Source: Thermobaculum terrenum ATCC BAA-798
Lineage (GTDB): Bacteria > Chloroflexota > Chloroflexia > Thermobaculales > Thermobaculaceae
DNA length: 64,000 nucleotides
Direction: 5' to 3'
Assembly (NCBI RefSeq): GCF_000025005.1
Contig: NC_013526.1
Location: 930,001-994,000, forward strand
Positions 24,395 to 33,982 of this stretch are shown here, piece after piece. A program made the position numbers and the translations under genes. Position 1 is the stretch's first letter, and every line of letters begins with the position of its first letter. The notes under the pieces were generated by a model. The model was given only the letters and a program-made list of their open reading frames with translations, was not told the origin of the DNA and made no database searches.

Positions 24395-24502
24395 GCAGCA
24401 TCGGGGTGGAGCCGGCAGGCCAAGGGGCTATGCCTTCGCAGCTCTGGAGGGTATAATTTCACCCATATAACCAGGTGCGCCCACCAAGCCCCAGGGGGAG
24501 AG

Positions 24503-25079
24503 ATGAGCGACGGAGACGACATAGCCTGCATCGAGTTTTATGAGGTGGATGCCAGCCGGTGGAGTGACTTCGAGCGCTTGTTCGAGAACCGTGGAGGACC
24601 CAAATACTGCTGGTGCATGGCCTGGAGGGCGAATCGCGATGAAGCCCGGCGCACCGATGGTCCAAGCCGCAAGGCGGCGATGGCCCAACGAGTGGCCTCC
24701 GGCGTGCCTGTGGGCTTGCTGGGGTACCTGGATGGTGTGCCGGTGGCTTGGTACTCGGTAGCCCCCAGAACGACCTTCCGCTGGCTGGTTGGCGATAGCG
24801 CCCTGGACGAGGCATATGGTCCATCACCTGCTTCTTCGCCGTCAGGCGATTGCGCGGCCGAGGCATCACGCACCGGATGATCGAGGCAGCCGTCGAGCAC
24901 GCCCGCGCACGTGGGGCCTCGATCGCGGAAGCCTATCCCGTGGACCCCGACTCCCCAAGCTACCGCTTCATGGGGGCGTGTCGGTGTTCAAGGACGCGGG
25001 GTTCCAGGAGGTGGGACGCGCGGGCACACGTCGCCATGTCATGCGATTGCAGGTGGGACCACACACCAAGACGTTCTAA
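24503..25079 (+). pseudogene. GNAT acetyltransferase with two frameshifts
   Basis: The opening frame (ATG 24503 after AGGGGGAGAG) encodes FYEVDASRWSDFERLFENRG, KYCWCMAWR and VAWYSVAPRTTF, typical of a GNAT family often paired with VOC proteins. At about 24812 the sequence continues in a second frame with WSITCFFAVRRLRGRGITHR, containing the acetyl-CoA binding RGRGI loop, up to SYRFMG. At about 24972 it continues in the third frame as VSVFKDAGFQEVGRAGTRR to the stop at 25079. The three pieces together make a full-length protein of about 190 residues, so two small indels separate it from a working gene. Neither lies in a long homopolymer. Confidence 0.8.
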
Positions 25080-25102
25080 TGAAGGATAGGGAGTATCGAC
25101 CC

Positions 25103-25633
25103 ATGCGCACGTACATCGCACTTCTGAGAGGGCTTGGAGGCAAGTACACGCTACCAATGCAGGGGCTGGCAGAGATCATGTTGGAGCTGGGGCTGCGGGA
25201 CGTAAGGACCTACATCCAGAGCGGCAACGCCATCTTCCGAAGCGACCGGGCCTCCACCGGTGAGATCGCCGAGGAGATCAGCAGCGCCATCAACGAGCGA
25301 TACGGCTTTGCGCCCAGGGTGATCATCCTGACACCGGAAGAGCTCAGGGAAGCGGTGGCCTCCAATCCATATCCTGAGGCCGAGTCAGCACCCACGACGC
25401 TACACCTGACCTTCCTGAGCTCAGTGCCCGAGCACCCGGACTTGGTCAAGCTCGAACGCCTCCGACAGGCTGGCGAGCGCTTCACCCTCAGAGGGAGGAC
25501 CTTCTACTTCCACGCCCCCAACGGCGTGGGGAGGTCCAAGCTCTTCGCGAGCATCGAGAGGGCGCTCGGCGTACCCGGCACGGCGCGCAACTGGCGCACG
25601 GTCTGCAGGCTCTTGGAGATGGTCGATCAGTAG
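25103..25633 (+). CDS. DUF1697 family protein
   Basis: 176 residues. MRTYIALLRG, LGLRDVRTYIQSGNAIF, the mid-segment RVIILTPEELREAVASNPYP and the C-terminal ARNWRTVCRLLEM are the DUF1697 hallmarks; the family's function is unknown. GGGAG precedes the ATG at 25103; another in-frame ATG at 25079 lacks a site. It follows the broken GNAT gene directly on the same strand. Confidence 0.88.
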   Translation: MRTYIALLRGLGGKYTLPMQGLAEIMLELGLRDVRTYIQSGNAIFRSDRASTGEIAEEISSAINERYGFAPRVIILTPEELREAVASNPYPEAESAPTTLHLTFLSSVPEHPDLVKLERLRQAGERFTLRGRTFYFHAPNGVGRSKLFASIERALGVPGTARNWRTVCRLLEMVDQ

Positions 25634-25847
25634 GCAGCCGATACGGTCACACCCTTCCGGGCTGGCAGCGCCCATGCCGCAGCGTGCGCGGGCTTGCCCG
25701 GGCAGGTCGCGTCGCCCCCGCAACGCGTCAGCGACGAGGTCTACATCTCTTTACTTAGAAAGGCTAACAATAATACTACTTAAGAGTATTGTCGGGCCGC
25801 TGATTTTGTGCTACATTCCGTCTCGAATGCTATAAGGAGGTATATAG

Positions 25848-26609
25848 ATGTCGCGCTTACAGGACAAGATAGCACTCATCACGGGGGCTGGCTCGGGCAT
25901 GGGCAAAGCCATGGCCGAGAGGTTCGCCGCCGAGGGAGCCCATGTCATAGTCTCGGATGTGATCGAGGAGCGGGTGACCTCCACCGTCGAGGGCATCAAT
26001 GCGAAGGGGCATAGCGCCAGGGGCGTAGTGGTCGATGTCTCCAACGAGGAGCAGGTCGCCCACATGGTGCAGGAGGTGCTGAGCCAGGAGGGGCGCATAG
26101 ATGTGCTGTGCAACAACGCCGGTATCATGGACGGCATGCAGCCCCTGGGCGATACCTCCGACGAGCTCCTGCACAGGGTGCTGGGGGTTAACCTCTTCGG
26201 ACCCATCTACCTCACCCGGGCCGTGCTGCCGAGCATGCTGGAGAGGGGTGGAGGCTCCATAGTCAACACCGCCTCTGTGGCAGGGCTGTTCGGAGGCCGA
26301 GCTGGCGCCGCCTACACCATATCCAAGCACGGGCTGGTGGGGCTCACCAGGAGCGTGGCGGCAGAGTACTGGGATCAGGGGATCAGGTGCAACGCCATAT
26401 GCCCGGGGGCGGTGGCCACGGCGATCGGCATGGGCAGCGCCACGCCCAACCTCAAGGTCACCGAGATGGTGCAGAAGCTCTCGGCAGCCCACGGCAAGAT
26501 CGGGCAGCCGGAGGAGATAGCCAACCTGGCGCTCTTCCTCGCCTCCGACGAGGCCAGCTTCATCAACGGCGCGATCATCGTCGCCGATGGCGGGTGGACC
26601 GTGCTGTAG
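25848..26609 (+). CDS. Short-chain dehydrogenase/reductase
   Basis: 253 residues. Classical SDR: cofactor loop TGAGSGMGKAMA, NNAGIMDG, catalytic Ser in NTASVAG and YTISK with the Tyr-Lys pair, then CPGAVATAIGMG. The Asp at SDVIEERV after the second strand suggests NAD preference. AAGGAGG stands before the ATG. The 214-bp upstream region contains an inverted repeat AATACT/AGTATT (25772-25790). Substrate not predictable. Confidence 0.92.
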   Translation: MSRLQDKIALITGAGSGMGKAMAERFAAEGAHVIVSDVIEERVTSTVEGINAKGHSARGVVVDVSNEEQVAHMVQEVLSQEGRIDVLCNNAGIMDGMQPLGDTSDELLHRVLGVNLFGPIYLTRAVLPSMLERGGGSIVNTASVAGLFGGRAGAAYTISKHGLVGLTRSVAAEYWDQGIRCNAICPGAVATAIGMGSATPNLKVTEMVQKLSAAHGKIGQPEEIANLALFLASDEASFINGAIIVADGGWTVL

Positions 26610-26620
26610 GACTGTGAATA

Positions 26621-26644
26621 GAGCAGGGGGTCTACCCCCTGCTC
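26621..26644. terminator. Bidirectional hairpin between convergent genes
   Basis: GAGCAGGGGGT at 26621-26631 pairs with ACCCCCTGCTC at 26634-26644 (11 bp, 2-nt loop). It overlaps the end of the minus-strand gene that stops at 26632 and follows the SDR stop at 26609. Confidence 0.6.
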
Positions 26645-27219
26645 CTCTCGAGCAGCACCGTCGTCACGAGGCTGGGCAGCAGCAGCTCATCGTACTCCCT
26701 GGGCAGGCCATCTACGGCCTCCACAAGGAACCTCCCCTCAAAGAGAGCCGGCCTCTTCCGTATCCTCAGCGCGGGCCGTCCCGAGACCTCCAGCACATAC
26801 GATGGATTGAGGAAGTAGCCCGTGAACATCCCTATCACCGGCACCTCCTCGAGCAGGCCATCAAGCAGCTTCACCCAAGGGTTCTGCTCGTGGATCTCCC
26901 CCACCTGCACACCGTTGGCATCCAGGATCCTGTATGTGGCCCTCCAGATGGACCTGCCGCCTTCTCTCTGCACTGCGCCCAACTGCCTGCCGCTCCTGAG
27001 GTCGGTTATGCTGTAGACGGCGTTGAAGTCCAGGATGCGGTCGGCCTGTACCCTGTAAAGGGGGAGGGACTGCCCCTCGTCGGCGAAGATCGTGATGTCC
27101 TCCTTCAACTTGAACGCCTTCTGCTTGACGTACGCCACGAGGGATCCGGTAGCGTCAGTCACCCTCACCTGAGGGCCTATAGATAGTAGCTTAAAGGAGA
27201 GCGTCAGCGGATAGTTCAA
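26632..27219 (-). CDS. LURP-one-related / YxjI-like protein
   Basis: 195 residues. The alternating beta-strand pattern with VTDATGSLVAYVKQKAFKLKEDITIFADE and LYRVQADRILDFNAVYSITD fits the LURP-one-related (DUF567, tubby-like fold) family. Bacterial members have no firm role; some bind lipids. The start is TTG at 27219, 8 nt after AGGAGG (27227-27232), with no ATG option. It is convergent with the SDR gene. Confidence 0.75.
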   Translation of the reverse strand: MNYPLTLSFKLLSIGPQVRVTDATGSLVAYVKQKAFKLKEDITIFADEGQSLPLYRVQADRILDFNAVYSITDLRSGRQLGAVQREGGRSIWRATYRILDANGVQVGEIHEQNPWVKLLDGLLEEVPVIGMFTGYFLNPSYVLEVSGRPALRIRKRPALFEGRFLVEAVDGLPREYDELLLPSLVTTVLLERSRG

Positions 27220-27394
27220 ACAAGTACCTCCTAACCCCCTGCATAGCCCTGAGCGTTTTCGTCGTTTTCATTTAATATAGAGGTTCCTTCGCGACTCGTG
27301 CAACCATTTGCAATCGCTCATGAGAAGCACGAGGTACGACCTCATGGGCGTCAAGCCAGGGAGGCGAGAAGTCGCTCCCTAGCTGGGGCGATGA

Positions 27395-27422
27395 CGCCTG
27401 GGTGCCCCACAGCACCCAGGCG
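27395..27422 (-). terminator. Hairpin after the beta-helix exoprotein gene
   Basis: CGCCTGGGTGC at 27395-27405 pairs with GCACCCAGGCG at 27412-27422, six bases beyond the stop of the minus-strand gene ending at 27428. Confidence 0.55.
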
Positions 27423-27427
27423 CCGGT

Positions 27428-30400
27428 CTACCTGTACACGACGAAGGCGTCCACGTTCGCGCGCAGGGACCTGCCCGGCAGTGGCCGCACCTCCAACACG
27501 TGCTGCCTGCCGGGTGTCACCGAGCGCGCGAACACGATATACCTGCGAGCGGTCCGCTCCGACCTGAGGTTGACTCTGCCCACCTGGGCTCCATCTAGGA
27601 AGACTCTGGCAGTACCGTAGCTGGGACCGCGGGTAGCCACCCACGCCACCTTGCGTCCGCTGAACACGAACCTTATGCCAGCGCCCTCGGATCGCACGTT
27701 CTTGAGGCGGAGGGCGTACGCCCTCCGGTCCCTGTTGATCTCGGACGATCCCCTGATCCCCACGCGCCAGCTGCTCTCCTGGAACGCCGTGCAGGTGATG
27801 GGCCCGAGGTACTTGGTGGTGGTGTTGCCCGCCCTGTCGCGGACGATGACGCGGAAGCGATAAGTTTTGCCCGGTACCAGGGCTAGCCTGTCGCTCAGCA
27901 CGAGAGGGATCTTGAGGCCTCGCACGCGCGCCTGAGAGAGGGTCACGTAGGCCCCCCTACCCACCTTGCGCGCCACCGAGAAGTGGGCCACGCCGCTGGC
28001 GTCGTCCTGAAAGACCACGCTCAGCTTGCCCATTACTGAGTAGTCAGTCTGGCCGGAAGCAGTATTAAGGCGTACCGTCGTGCCTGTGAAGAGTGCGCCA
28101 ACGTGCCCTCTGACCTTGGGGGCTGACGTATCCAGCATCACGCTGTCCCTTGCTGAGGCGCTCACGTTACCCGCGGCGTCCCGGAACTGGGCGTACACGG
28201 TCTTGGTGCCGTTCTTGCTCGAGAGGGTCCAGGACTTGGTAGAAGCGTAGGGCTCCCAGGAGGACCAGCTGCTGCCATCGTTGCTGAAGCGCATGAGCTT
28301 GACGCCAGAAGCCGGTGATGGGTCGCTGGCCGAGATCGCCAGCTTGACGCTCCTGCTATTGACGTAGTCCGCGCCATCCGAGGTACCGTCAGGGGCTATC
28401 GTCACCGAGCCTGAGGGGCTGGTGGTGTCCAGGAGTATGTCGTCGCTCGCCACGCTCGACCAGTGGCCGTTGCCGTCGCCCCACTGCGCGTACACCTTAT
28501 GCACGCCATCTCCAGAGGCGCCCCCATAGGCCGAGTCCACCAGGGACCAGGTGACGGTCGGGGCATAGGAGACGGTCTTGCCAGCCACAAGCACCCCACC
28601 GATGGTCTCAGGCGAGTTGGATAGCCGGACAACAGCCGCCCCAGTATCGGCCAGGGCCACGCTCACCGTGGGAGAGCTCGTGTACTGAGCGCCGCCCTCG
28701 ATGCTGACGCTCCCGGCAGGCATGGTCCTGCTGCCGTCGGGCGAGGGCGTGGGGCTGCTTGTGGGGGTGGGAGTAGCCGTGGGGGAAGGCGACGGCTCCT
28801 GAGTAGGGGTGGGCGAGGGCACCGGGGGAGCGTCCCCACCTGAGCCGTACTCCACCGCTCCCAGGTCCGGAGCATCGCCGGAGTAACGCTCGGTGATGTT
28901 GGGGACCACCACGCCGGCGTCGATGAATGGTGCCCCCTGCCTCAGCGCGAGGTCCCCAGCATAGGGATCCACCAGCGCATCGTCCACCACCGAAGCGGTG
29001 ACGAAGTTGCCCGCGACGTTGGTGTGGTCCGCCCCCGTTGCCGACCTGTAGGCCGACAGGTTGGTGGTGTACCTGGTGCCGCAGAAGGCCACGCCGCGAG
29101 AGGTGTCGGTGGTGGCGAAGTGGTCGTAGTCCTCGTTCCAAGCGCTGAGGCACGGCGCGCTCCAGGCATATCGCGTCGTCCTGAAGATGTTGTTGCGTAG
29201 CCAGAAGCGCTCCGGGGAGCTGCCACCTCCCGCGAACTGAGCGCCGCCGTTGGCATCGGGCCTGCTCGTCCAGAAGGTGTTGTTCACCACCCACACCCTG
29301 GAGGGCACACTGTCCTCCCCAGAGTATTTGAAGCCCGTTACACCCACGCCCTTGCTGCCAGAGTTATCGGCGCCCACGCCATCGTTGCCCAGCTGCCATA
29401 CCTGGTTGCGGAACAAGTATATAGGGCCGTAGTTCACCGGGCCCGTGGACAGGGCCACGGAAGCGTACTCCACCCTGTTGTTCCATATCCTCCAGTTGAT
29501 CACGCTCTGTTCGGGCTCGAACGCATCGTCCGATATGTGCCTGACGAGGTTGTCATGTATATCCGTGTCCTGCATGCCGTAGCGATCGTAGTCGGCGTTG
29601 TAATCTCCCACCCCGTTGAAGTAACCATCGATCACGTTATGTCGGACCACCAACCGCTGAGCACCGCCACGTCCCCAGATGGCCGTGATCTCCATAACCT
29701 CACCTACTCGACCCCAGGCGGAGCCGAAAGGCATCTTGAGCACTCCCTTGATGAAGTTCCAGGGGACCGCGTCCTGCCCCCACAGGCCCTTGACCTCAAA
29801 GCGATTGTATTGCACGGTGTGGTCCTGCGGGTACTGAGAGGGGGTACCCTGCTCCCCTTGATATCTCAACTGGCCACCGAGCACCAGGTTGTGATCGAAA
29901 ACGCCGTTGCGTGCGGCGTCCGTGAAGAACTTGACCTCGGGTATCCTGAGCTCGAAGCCGGACAACCTGATGTCTGGGCCCGAGAAAGTCAGGGTAGTAG
30001 TGCCCAGCCAAGCCCAGTAGTTGTTGGGGTTGGCATCTCCCGGCAGGCGGAGGTAGACGTCGTCGCCAAAGCTGGTGAACCCGTAGTTGTAAGACAGGTT
30101 CTGGTACAGCACCTCGGCCCAGCCCTCAGGGGTGGACATAGAGTAACCGTTGTAGGTACCACTCTTCTTGCTCCAGTAGGCCACCAAGAAGGGCACATCC
30201 CCGGGGCGCTGAGCTATCGCCAGGTAGTCAGCCCCGCTGACCGGGGCCCCGGCCCACTTCCATACCTTGAAGGTCTTGCCGGTCACGGGACCGGTCAAGC
30301 TGACTTCCTTCCATGGTGCTGATTGCCAGGGGCCGGCACTGCCCGCTGGCAATGCCACCGCCTGTGCCGAGATGGCCGTTCTCTGCCCGGCGTTGATGGG

Positions 30401-31033
30401 CTGGCCGGAGTCATCCACCGCTGGGTACTGCGCCACGAGGGTGATCGGCTGGCTCCGCGTGAGCGAGGGGGTAGGATAGGTGCCCGGCCCAACCTCGACC
30501 ACCGCCCCGGCTGGCGCGCTCGCGAACGCCTTGCTCAGGGTCCTCCAGGCGGTGGACCTGCTCCGGCCATCGTTGGCGTCGTTGCCATCGGCCCGTACGA
30601 AGTAGCTAGGAGACAGCTCCGATGCCGGCCTTACGTTGTCGGGGCTGGTGGTTACGCTATCCACCAGAGGGTCGGTACCCAACACGCCATCGGGGTCCGC
30701 GACATCGACCTTTACCTGATAGCCAGTGCCCGGCTCGAGCAGCACCACGGAGCCATAGAAGGCGCTGCCGGAGCTCGCGGCGGTCCTCCAGAGGGGCAGA
30801 GCCCTCAGCCAGGCGTCCGAGCCGGCTCGTCGATAGTACACCTCGGCCGTGGAGTTGCCGTTGTTGTCGCCGCTGAACTTCACCTCTACGCCTATGCTGT
30901 TGTATGTGGCGGTGAGGCGCATGGACTGCACCGACACCGCATCTCCGTCCGCGCTCTGCACCGTGGCATGCCTGGTAGCCACGGGCCAGAGGAGCAGGAT
31001 CACAGCCAAGAAAGCACAGATATACCTTCTCAT
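27428..31033 (-). CDS. Large secreted parallel beta-helix protein with Ig-like repeats
   Basis: 1201 residues. A signal peptide (ICAFLAVILLLWPVA) is followed by a fibronectin-like region (about 35-135) and a DUF1565-type opening (YFVRADGNDANDGRS) into a long right-handed parallel beta-helix up to about residue 730. A Pro/Ser/Thr linker (about 739-768) leads to three Ig-like repeats with DTTSPSGSVTI and FRDAAGNVSA motifs. The end is a jelly-roll-like C-terminal module (VFLDGAQVGRVNLRS). Such helices occur in polysaccharide lyases and epimerases, but no catalytic residues are assignable. Its N-terminal 700 residues are paralogous to the lipoprotein at 50281. A 250-bp AT-rich gap separates it from the upstream exoprotein gene. 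Confidence 0.85.
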   Translation of the reverse strand: MRRYICAFLAVILLLWPVATRHATVQSADGDAVSVQSMRLTATYNSIGVEVKFSGDNNGNSTAEVYYRRAGSDAWLRALPLWRTAASSGSAFYGSVVLLEPGTGYQVKVDVADPDGVLGTDPLVDSVTTSPDNVRPASELSPSYFVRADGNDANDGRSRSTAWRTLSKAFASAPAGAVVEVGPGTYPTPSLTRSQPITLVAQYPAVDDSGQPINAGQRTAISAQAVALPAGSAGPWQSAPWKEVSLTGPVTGKTFKVWKWAGAPVSGADYLAIAQRPGDVPFLVAYWSKKSGTYNGYSMSTPEGWAEVLYQNLSYNYGFTSFGDDVYLRLPGDANPNNYWAWLGTTTLTFSGPDIRLSGFELRIPEVKFFTDAARNGVFDHNLVLGGQLRYQGEQGTPSQYPQDHTVQYNRFEVKGLWGQDAVPWNFIKGVLKMPFGSAWGRVGEVMEITAIWGRGGAQRLVVRHNVIDGYFNGVGDYNADYDRYGMQDTDIHDNLVRHISDDAFEPEQSVINWRIWNNRVEYASVALSTGPVNYGPIYLFRNQVWQLGNDGVGADNSGSKGVGVTGFKYSGEDSVPSRVWVVNNTFWTSRPDANGGAQFAGGGSSPERFWLRNNIFRTTRYAWSAPCLSAWNEDYDHFATTDTSRGVAFCGTRYTTNLSAYRSATGADHTNVAGNFVTASVVDDALVDPYAGDLALRQGAPFIDAGVVVPNITERYSGDAPDLGAVEYGSGGDAPPVPSPTPTQEPSPSPTATPTPTSSPTPSPDGSRTMPAGSVSIEGGAQYTSSPTVSVALADTGAAVVRLSNSPETIGGVLVAGKTVSYAPTVTWSLVDSAYGGASGDGVHKVYAQWGDGNGHWSSVASDDILLDTTSPSGSVTIAPDGTSDGADYVNSRSVKLAISASDPSPASGVKLMRFSNDGSSWSSWEPYASTKSWTLSSKNGTKTVYAQFRDAAGNVSASARDSVMLDTSAPKVRGHVGALFTGTTVRLNTASGQTDYSVMGKLSVVFQDDASGVAHFSVARKVGRGAYVTLSQARVRGLKIPLVLSDRLALVPGKTYRFRVIVRDRAGNTTTKYLGPITCTAFQESSWRVGIRGSSEINRDRRAYALRLKNVRSEGAGIRFVFSGRKVAWVATRGPSYGTARVFLDGAQVGRVNLRSERTARRYIVFARSVTPGRQHVLEVRPLPGRSLRANVDAFVVYR

Positions 31034-31239
31034 ACATCACCTCACTCACAGTTCTTGCGCGCTCTGGGAGGGCCATGGAAGAAGGTGCGGCAGATCCGCT
31101 TGGAGGCCTCCCAGGCAGCCCGGCTAGCTTCGAGAGCTCCGTGGCTTTGCGCCCCTGCCTCGCGACAGGTTTGCCTTTTTCTGGGCCTGTAAAGTTACGA
31201 CAAGTTTATTGCATTCAAGCAGCTAACATAATAGCAATT

Positions 31240-31270
31240 TAGTACCAACGCGATTAGATATTAGGTACTA
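31240..31270. promoter_or_regulatory. Inverted repeat in the gap between two exoprotein genes
   Basis: TAGTACC at 31240-31246 and GGTACTA at 31264-31270 lie in the AT-rich gap 31034-31285, about 210 bp upstream of the beta-helix gene start and 16 bp past the stop of the DUF5060 gene. It could be an operator or a weak terminator. Confidence 0.35.
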
Positions 31271-31285
31271 CATCCAGGTTAGCCC

Positions 31286-33757
31286 CTAATTGATCACGTT
31301 GATCTTGATCGTCAAGGCGCTGCCCGGCGTGCCCGAACCATCAGAGCTTGTGTAGGGCGTGGCGGTCACCTGGTACGTTCCGGTCGCAGGCGTCCACGAA
31401 CGGTAGTCCCCGGACGAATCCCCGGCCAGCGCATACGGAGGATTCCTCTCCAACCTGTAATCCAGGTTCGAGTTCAGCCCAAACCTCACGCTCCCCACCA
31501 CCGATGGGCTGGTATCCGCCCTGATGTTGAGGTGCCTAGTCGGTAGCTGCGACAGAGAGAGCGTCATGCCATCCTTCAGCTCCGTTATGGGCTGATCCGT
31601 ATCGGCGTTGATCAGCACGAACTTGGTGACGGCTAACGAAGGGGTGGTGCTAGCAGACAAGGTCTGAACACTCACCTGATTGCTCCCCGCGGACAGGTTG
31701 CCAGCAGCATCGTAAGCCTTTACCACAAAGGTATAGGTCGTGGACGGAGACAGATTCGTCACCGTGTAGCTGGTGCTGCTGGTGGTACCGACCTGGGAGC
31801 CGTTGGCGTATATCGCGTAGCCCCCAACCGCTACGTTGTCCGTTGAGGCATCCCACTTGAGGGACACGGAGCTAGAGGTCTTAGAGGTAACCGTAAGATT
31901 GCTGGGAGCTGAAGGGGGCTGCGTATCGGTCCCCGCCTGCGCCTTCTGGATGAGCACCACCCAGTCGTCATCCGGAGAGCTAGGGGGAGCACCAAGGCTC
32001 ACTGCGCTCCCAGCGGTCAGCGTCCTGGCAGTACCCTCGAAGCTTCCCGTGCGTGGGTTATACCAGCGCTGTACGAACGTTCCCGAAGCACCAGAGAGGT
32101 CCAGCTTGCCGCTGGGGTTGGCATCGGGCAGGTATATGGCGTACACCTCGCCCTTCTTGGCCAGCACCTGCCCCCCACCGTAGGACGTGGATTCGCTGCT
32201 CAGAAGCCCGTCCGCAGGCTCCATCTGCCAGAAAGGCAGATTGTCCTGCATGAACTTGCGGGCGTACCAGGTGTACCTCCAGAGGGTCTCGTACTGCCTG
32301 AAGTCGTCCAAGGTCTTGTCCGTGGTGGGACCTCCCAGATAATGCTCCAGGTTCCCGCCGGAGAGGTACACCGGCCAGATAACGGCTTTGCGCTGGGTAG
32401 CTATCGAGCTCGAGGAAGTGGAGACCGCGTTCAACTCGTCGAGAGCTATCGGGATCGGCCTGCCAGCATCCCTGGACTTTCGCCTCCAGGACTCCACCAC
32501 CTCATCGTACGTGCCGGGACCCGATTCCAGCTGGAAGGATGTCACGCTAAAGCGGGAGTCGTCCAGAAACGGCCCCCACACCGAGTCCAGATCGGTGCCG
32601 TAGTTATGCACAGTGATGGGGTGATCGTAAGGGTCCACCTGCTGTATGTATCCGGCGAACTCCTTGACCCGGGTGGCCCCCAGGTTGTAGTCGAGGTTGT
32701 ACTCCTCTGAGATGTTCCATTGGATAGCGGGCAGGTAGCCGAACCTGGCGACCAGCTCGCGGTAGAAGAGCTTCCTCTCCACTCCGAGGGTAGCCCCATC
32801 CAGCTCCTTCTTGTTGGCCGTCTCCGCCTCGTTGAGGACGAAGTGCAGGTAGATCCCCTTCTTCTGTGCATGCAGGAAGACCGTATCCCATTGCCTCATC
32901 TTGCTGATATCGATATGGGTGTTATCGTCAGATGAGCTACCGGCGGGATTGACCTTGCCAGCGTAAGGCCAAACGTTCCTCCCATCGCCACCGATGTTCA
33001 TCACCAGGAAGTACACTGAGTTGACATGTTGGTTCCCCAGGTAGTTCAAGGCGCCTATCACCCCCTTCCCAGCATCCGCCCCATCGGTGTTGAGGACGGG
33101 ATCGCCGGTCGTCCAATCTCGAACATGGGCAGCAAAATCCAATATCCCGTAGGGGCCTGATGGGGTGTTGTCGAAGCCATCGTATCCCAGGAAGGTCTCA
33201 GGGCTGTCGGTACCTCCCTTGATCCAGTAAGGGCCTTCTTTGAACTTGAGGTAATAACCCCCAACGTACTGCAACCTACCCCACCTGAAGAAGGCCGGGG
33301 CAGAGGCATCCACGTCGCCTACAACGAACGACCCTGAAGCCCCATCGAAACCTGTGGGGGTCCCGGACGAGGGATTCAGGTCGATAGCTATGTTTGTGCC
33401 CTTTCTGAACGAGGCCTTGTAGTACCACGTACCGGCCTGATCTGGCAGGAACTTGACCCGCCAGATGCTTCCCCTGCCTCCACCTTTGCCGTCCCCATCG
33501 AAGTATCCAGGGACGTTGTAAGTCTGCCCCGAGGGGCCGCGAAAAGTCACCTGGAGCCTGTAGTCCAGAAACGGATTCGGGGAGCTATCCAGCTCGTAGG
33601 CATAGGGGCCGCTAAAGCTCACGGTCACCGGCTGCCACTTGCGCATGGTGCCCGTCACCGTCCCGGCGGCCTGCGCTCCGCCAGGGTTGGCGGGCAGCTG
33701 CGCCGAGGCCATGACCAGCACCAAGGGCAGCAAGAGCACACGGATTATCCTAGACAT
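31286..33757 (-). CDS. Secreted DUF5060 glycosidase-like protein with FN3 domain
   Basis: 823 residues. After a signal peptide the N-terminal beta domain (KWQPVTVSFSGPYAYELDSS) is DUF5060. A TIM-barrel-like middle follows, with candidate catalytic Glu in IQWNISEEYN and ALDELNAVS. Next comes the small C-terminal beta domain of this group (YAIYLPDANPSGKLDLSG through WVVLIQKA), annotated in relatives as putative collagen-binding. A fibronectin III domain (about 610-697) and an Ig-like domain (NPPYALAGDSSGDYRSW) finish it. GGAGGG is too close to the ATG at 33763 and fits the ATG at 33757. The likely role is hydrolysis of an external polysaccharide; substrate unknown. Confidence 0.87.
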   Translation of the reverse strand: MSRIIRVLLLPLVLVMASAQLPANPGGAQAAGTVTGTMRKWQPVTVSFSGPYAYELDSSPNPFLDYRLQVTFRGPSGQTYNVPGYFDGDGKGGGRGSIWRVKFLPDQAGTWYYKASFRKGTNIAIDLNPSSGTPTGFDGASGSFVVGDVDASAPAFFRWGRLQYVGGYYLKFKEGPYWIKGGTDSPETFLGYDGFDNTPSGPYGILDFAAHVRDWTTGDPVLNTDGADAGKGVIGALNYLGNQHVNSVYFLVMNIGGDGRNVWPYAGKVNPAGSSSDDNTHIDISKMRQWDTVFLHAQKKGIYLHFVLNEAETANKKELDGATLGVERKLFYRELVARFGYLPAIQWNISEEYNLDYNLGATRVKEFAGYIQQVDPYDHPITVHNYGTDLDSVWGPFLDDSRFSVTSFQLESGPGTYDEVVESWRRKSRDAGRPIPIALDELNAVSTSSSSIATQRKAVIWPVYLSGGNLEHYLGGPTTDKTLDDFRQYETLWRYTWYARKFMQDNLPFWQMEPADGLLSSESTSYGGGQVLAKKGEVYAIYLPDANPSGKLDLSGASGTFVQRWYNPRTGSFEGTARTLTAGSAVSLGAPPSSPDDDWVVLIQKAQAGTDTQPPSAPSNLTVTSKTSSSVSLKWDASTDNVAVGGYAIYANGSQVGTTSSTSYTVTNLSPSTTYTFVVKAYDAAGNLSAGSNQVSVQTLSASTTPSLAVTKFVLINADTDQPITELKDGMTLSLSQLPTRHLNIRADTSPSVVGSVRFGLNSNLDYRLERNPPYALAGDSSGDYRSWTPATGTYQVTATPYTSSDGSGTPGSALTIKINVIN

Positions 33758-33982
33758 AGACATCCCTCCATATAAGGGCCTAGATGTGGTGAGAGGCCCT
33801 ATAAACATAACTTGTAGCTCTCACGAGTATATGCCTCGTCATCAGGTGTCACAATAGGAAATTACTACTAGACCATATCGATACCCTCCCTCAACCTTTG
33901 AGTAATGCTTCTAACACTTGGAGGGGCTAGGCTATATCGATTGAACAACGGGGATTTCCTTATAGAAAAGCGGAGAGTGGGA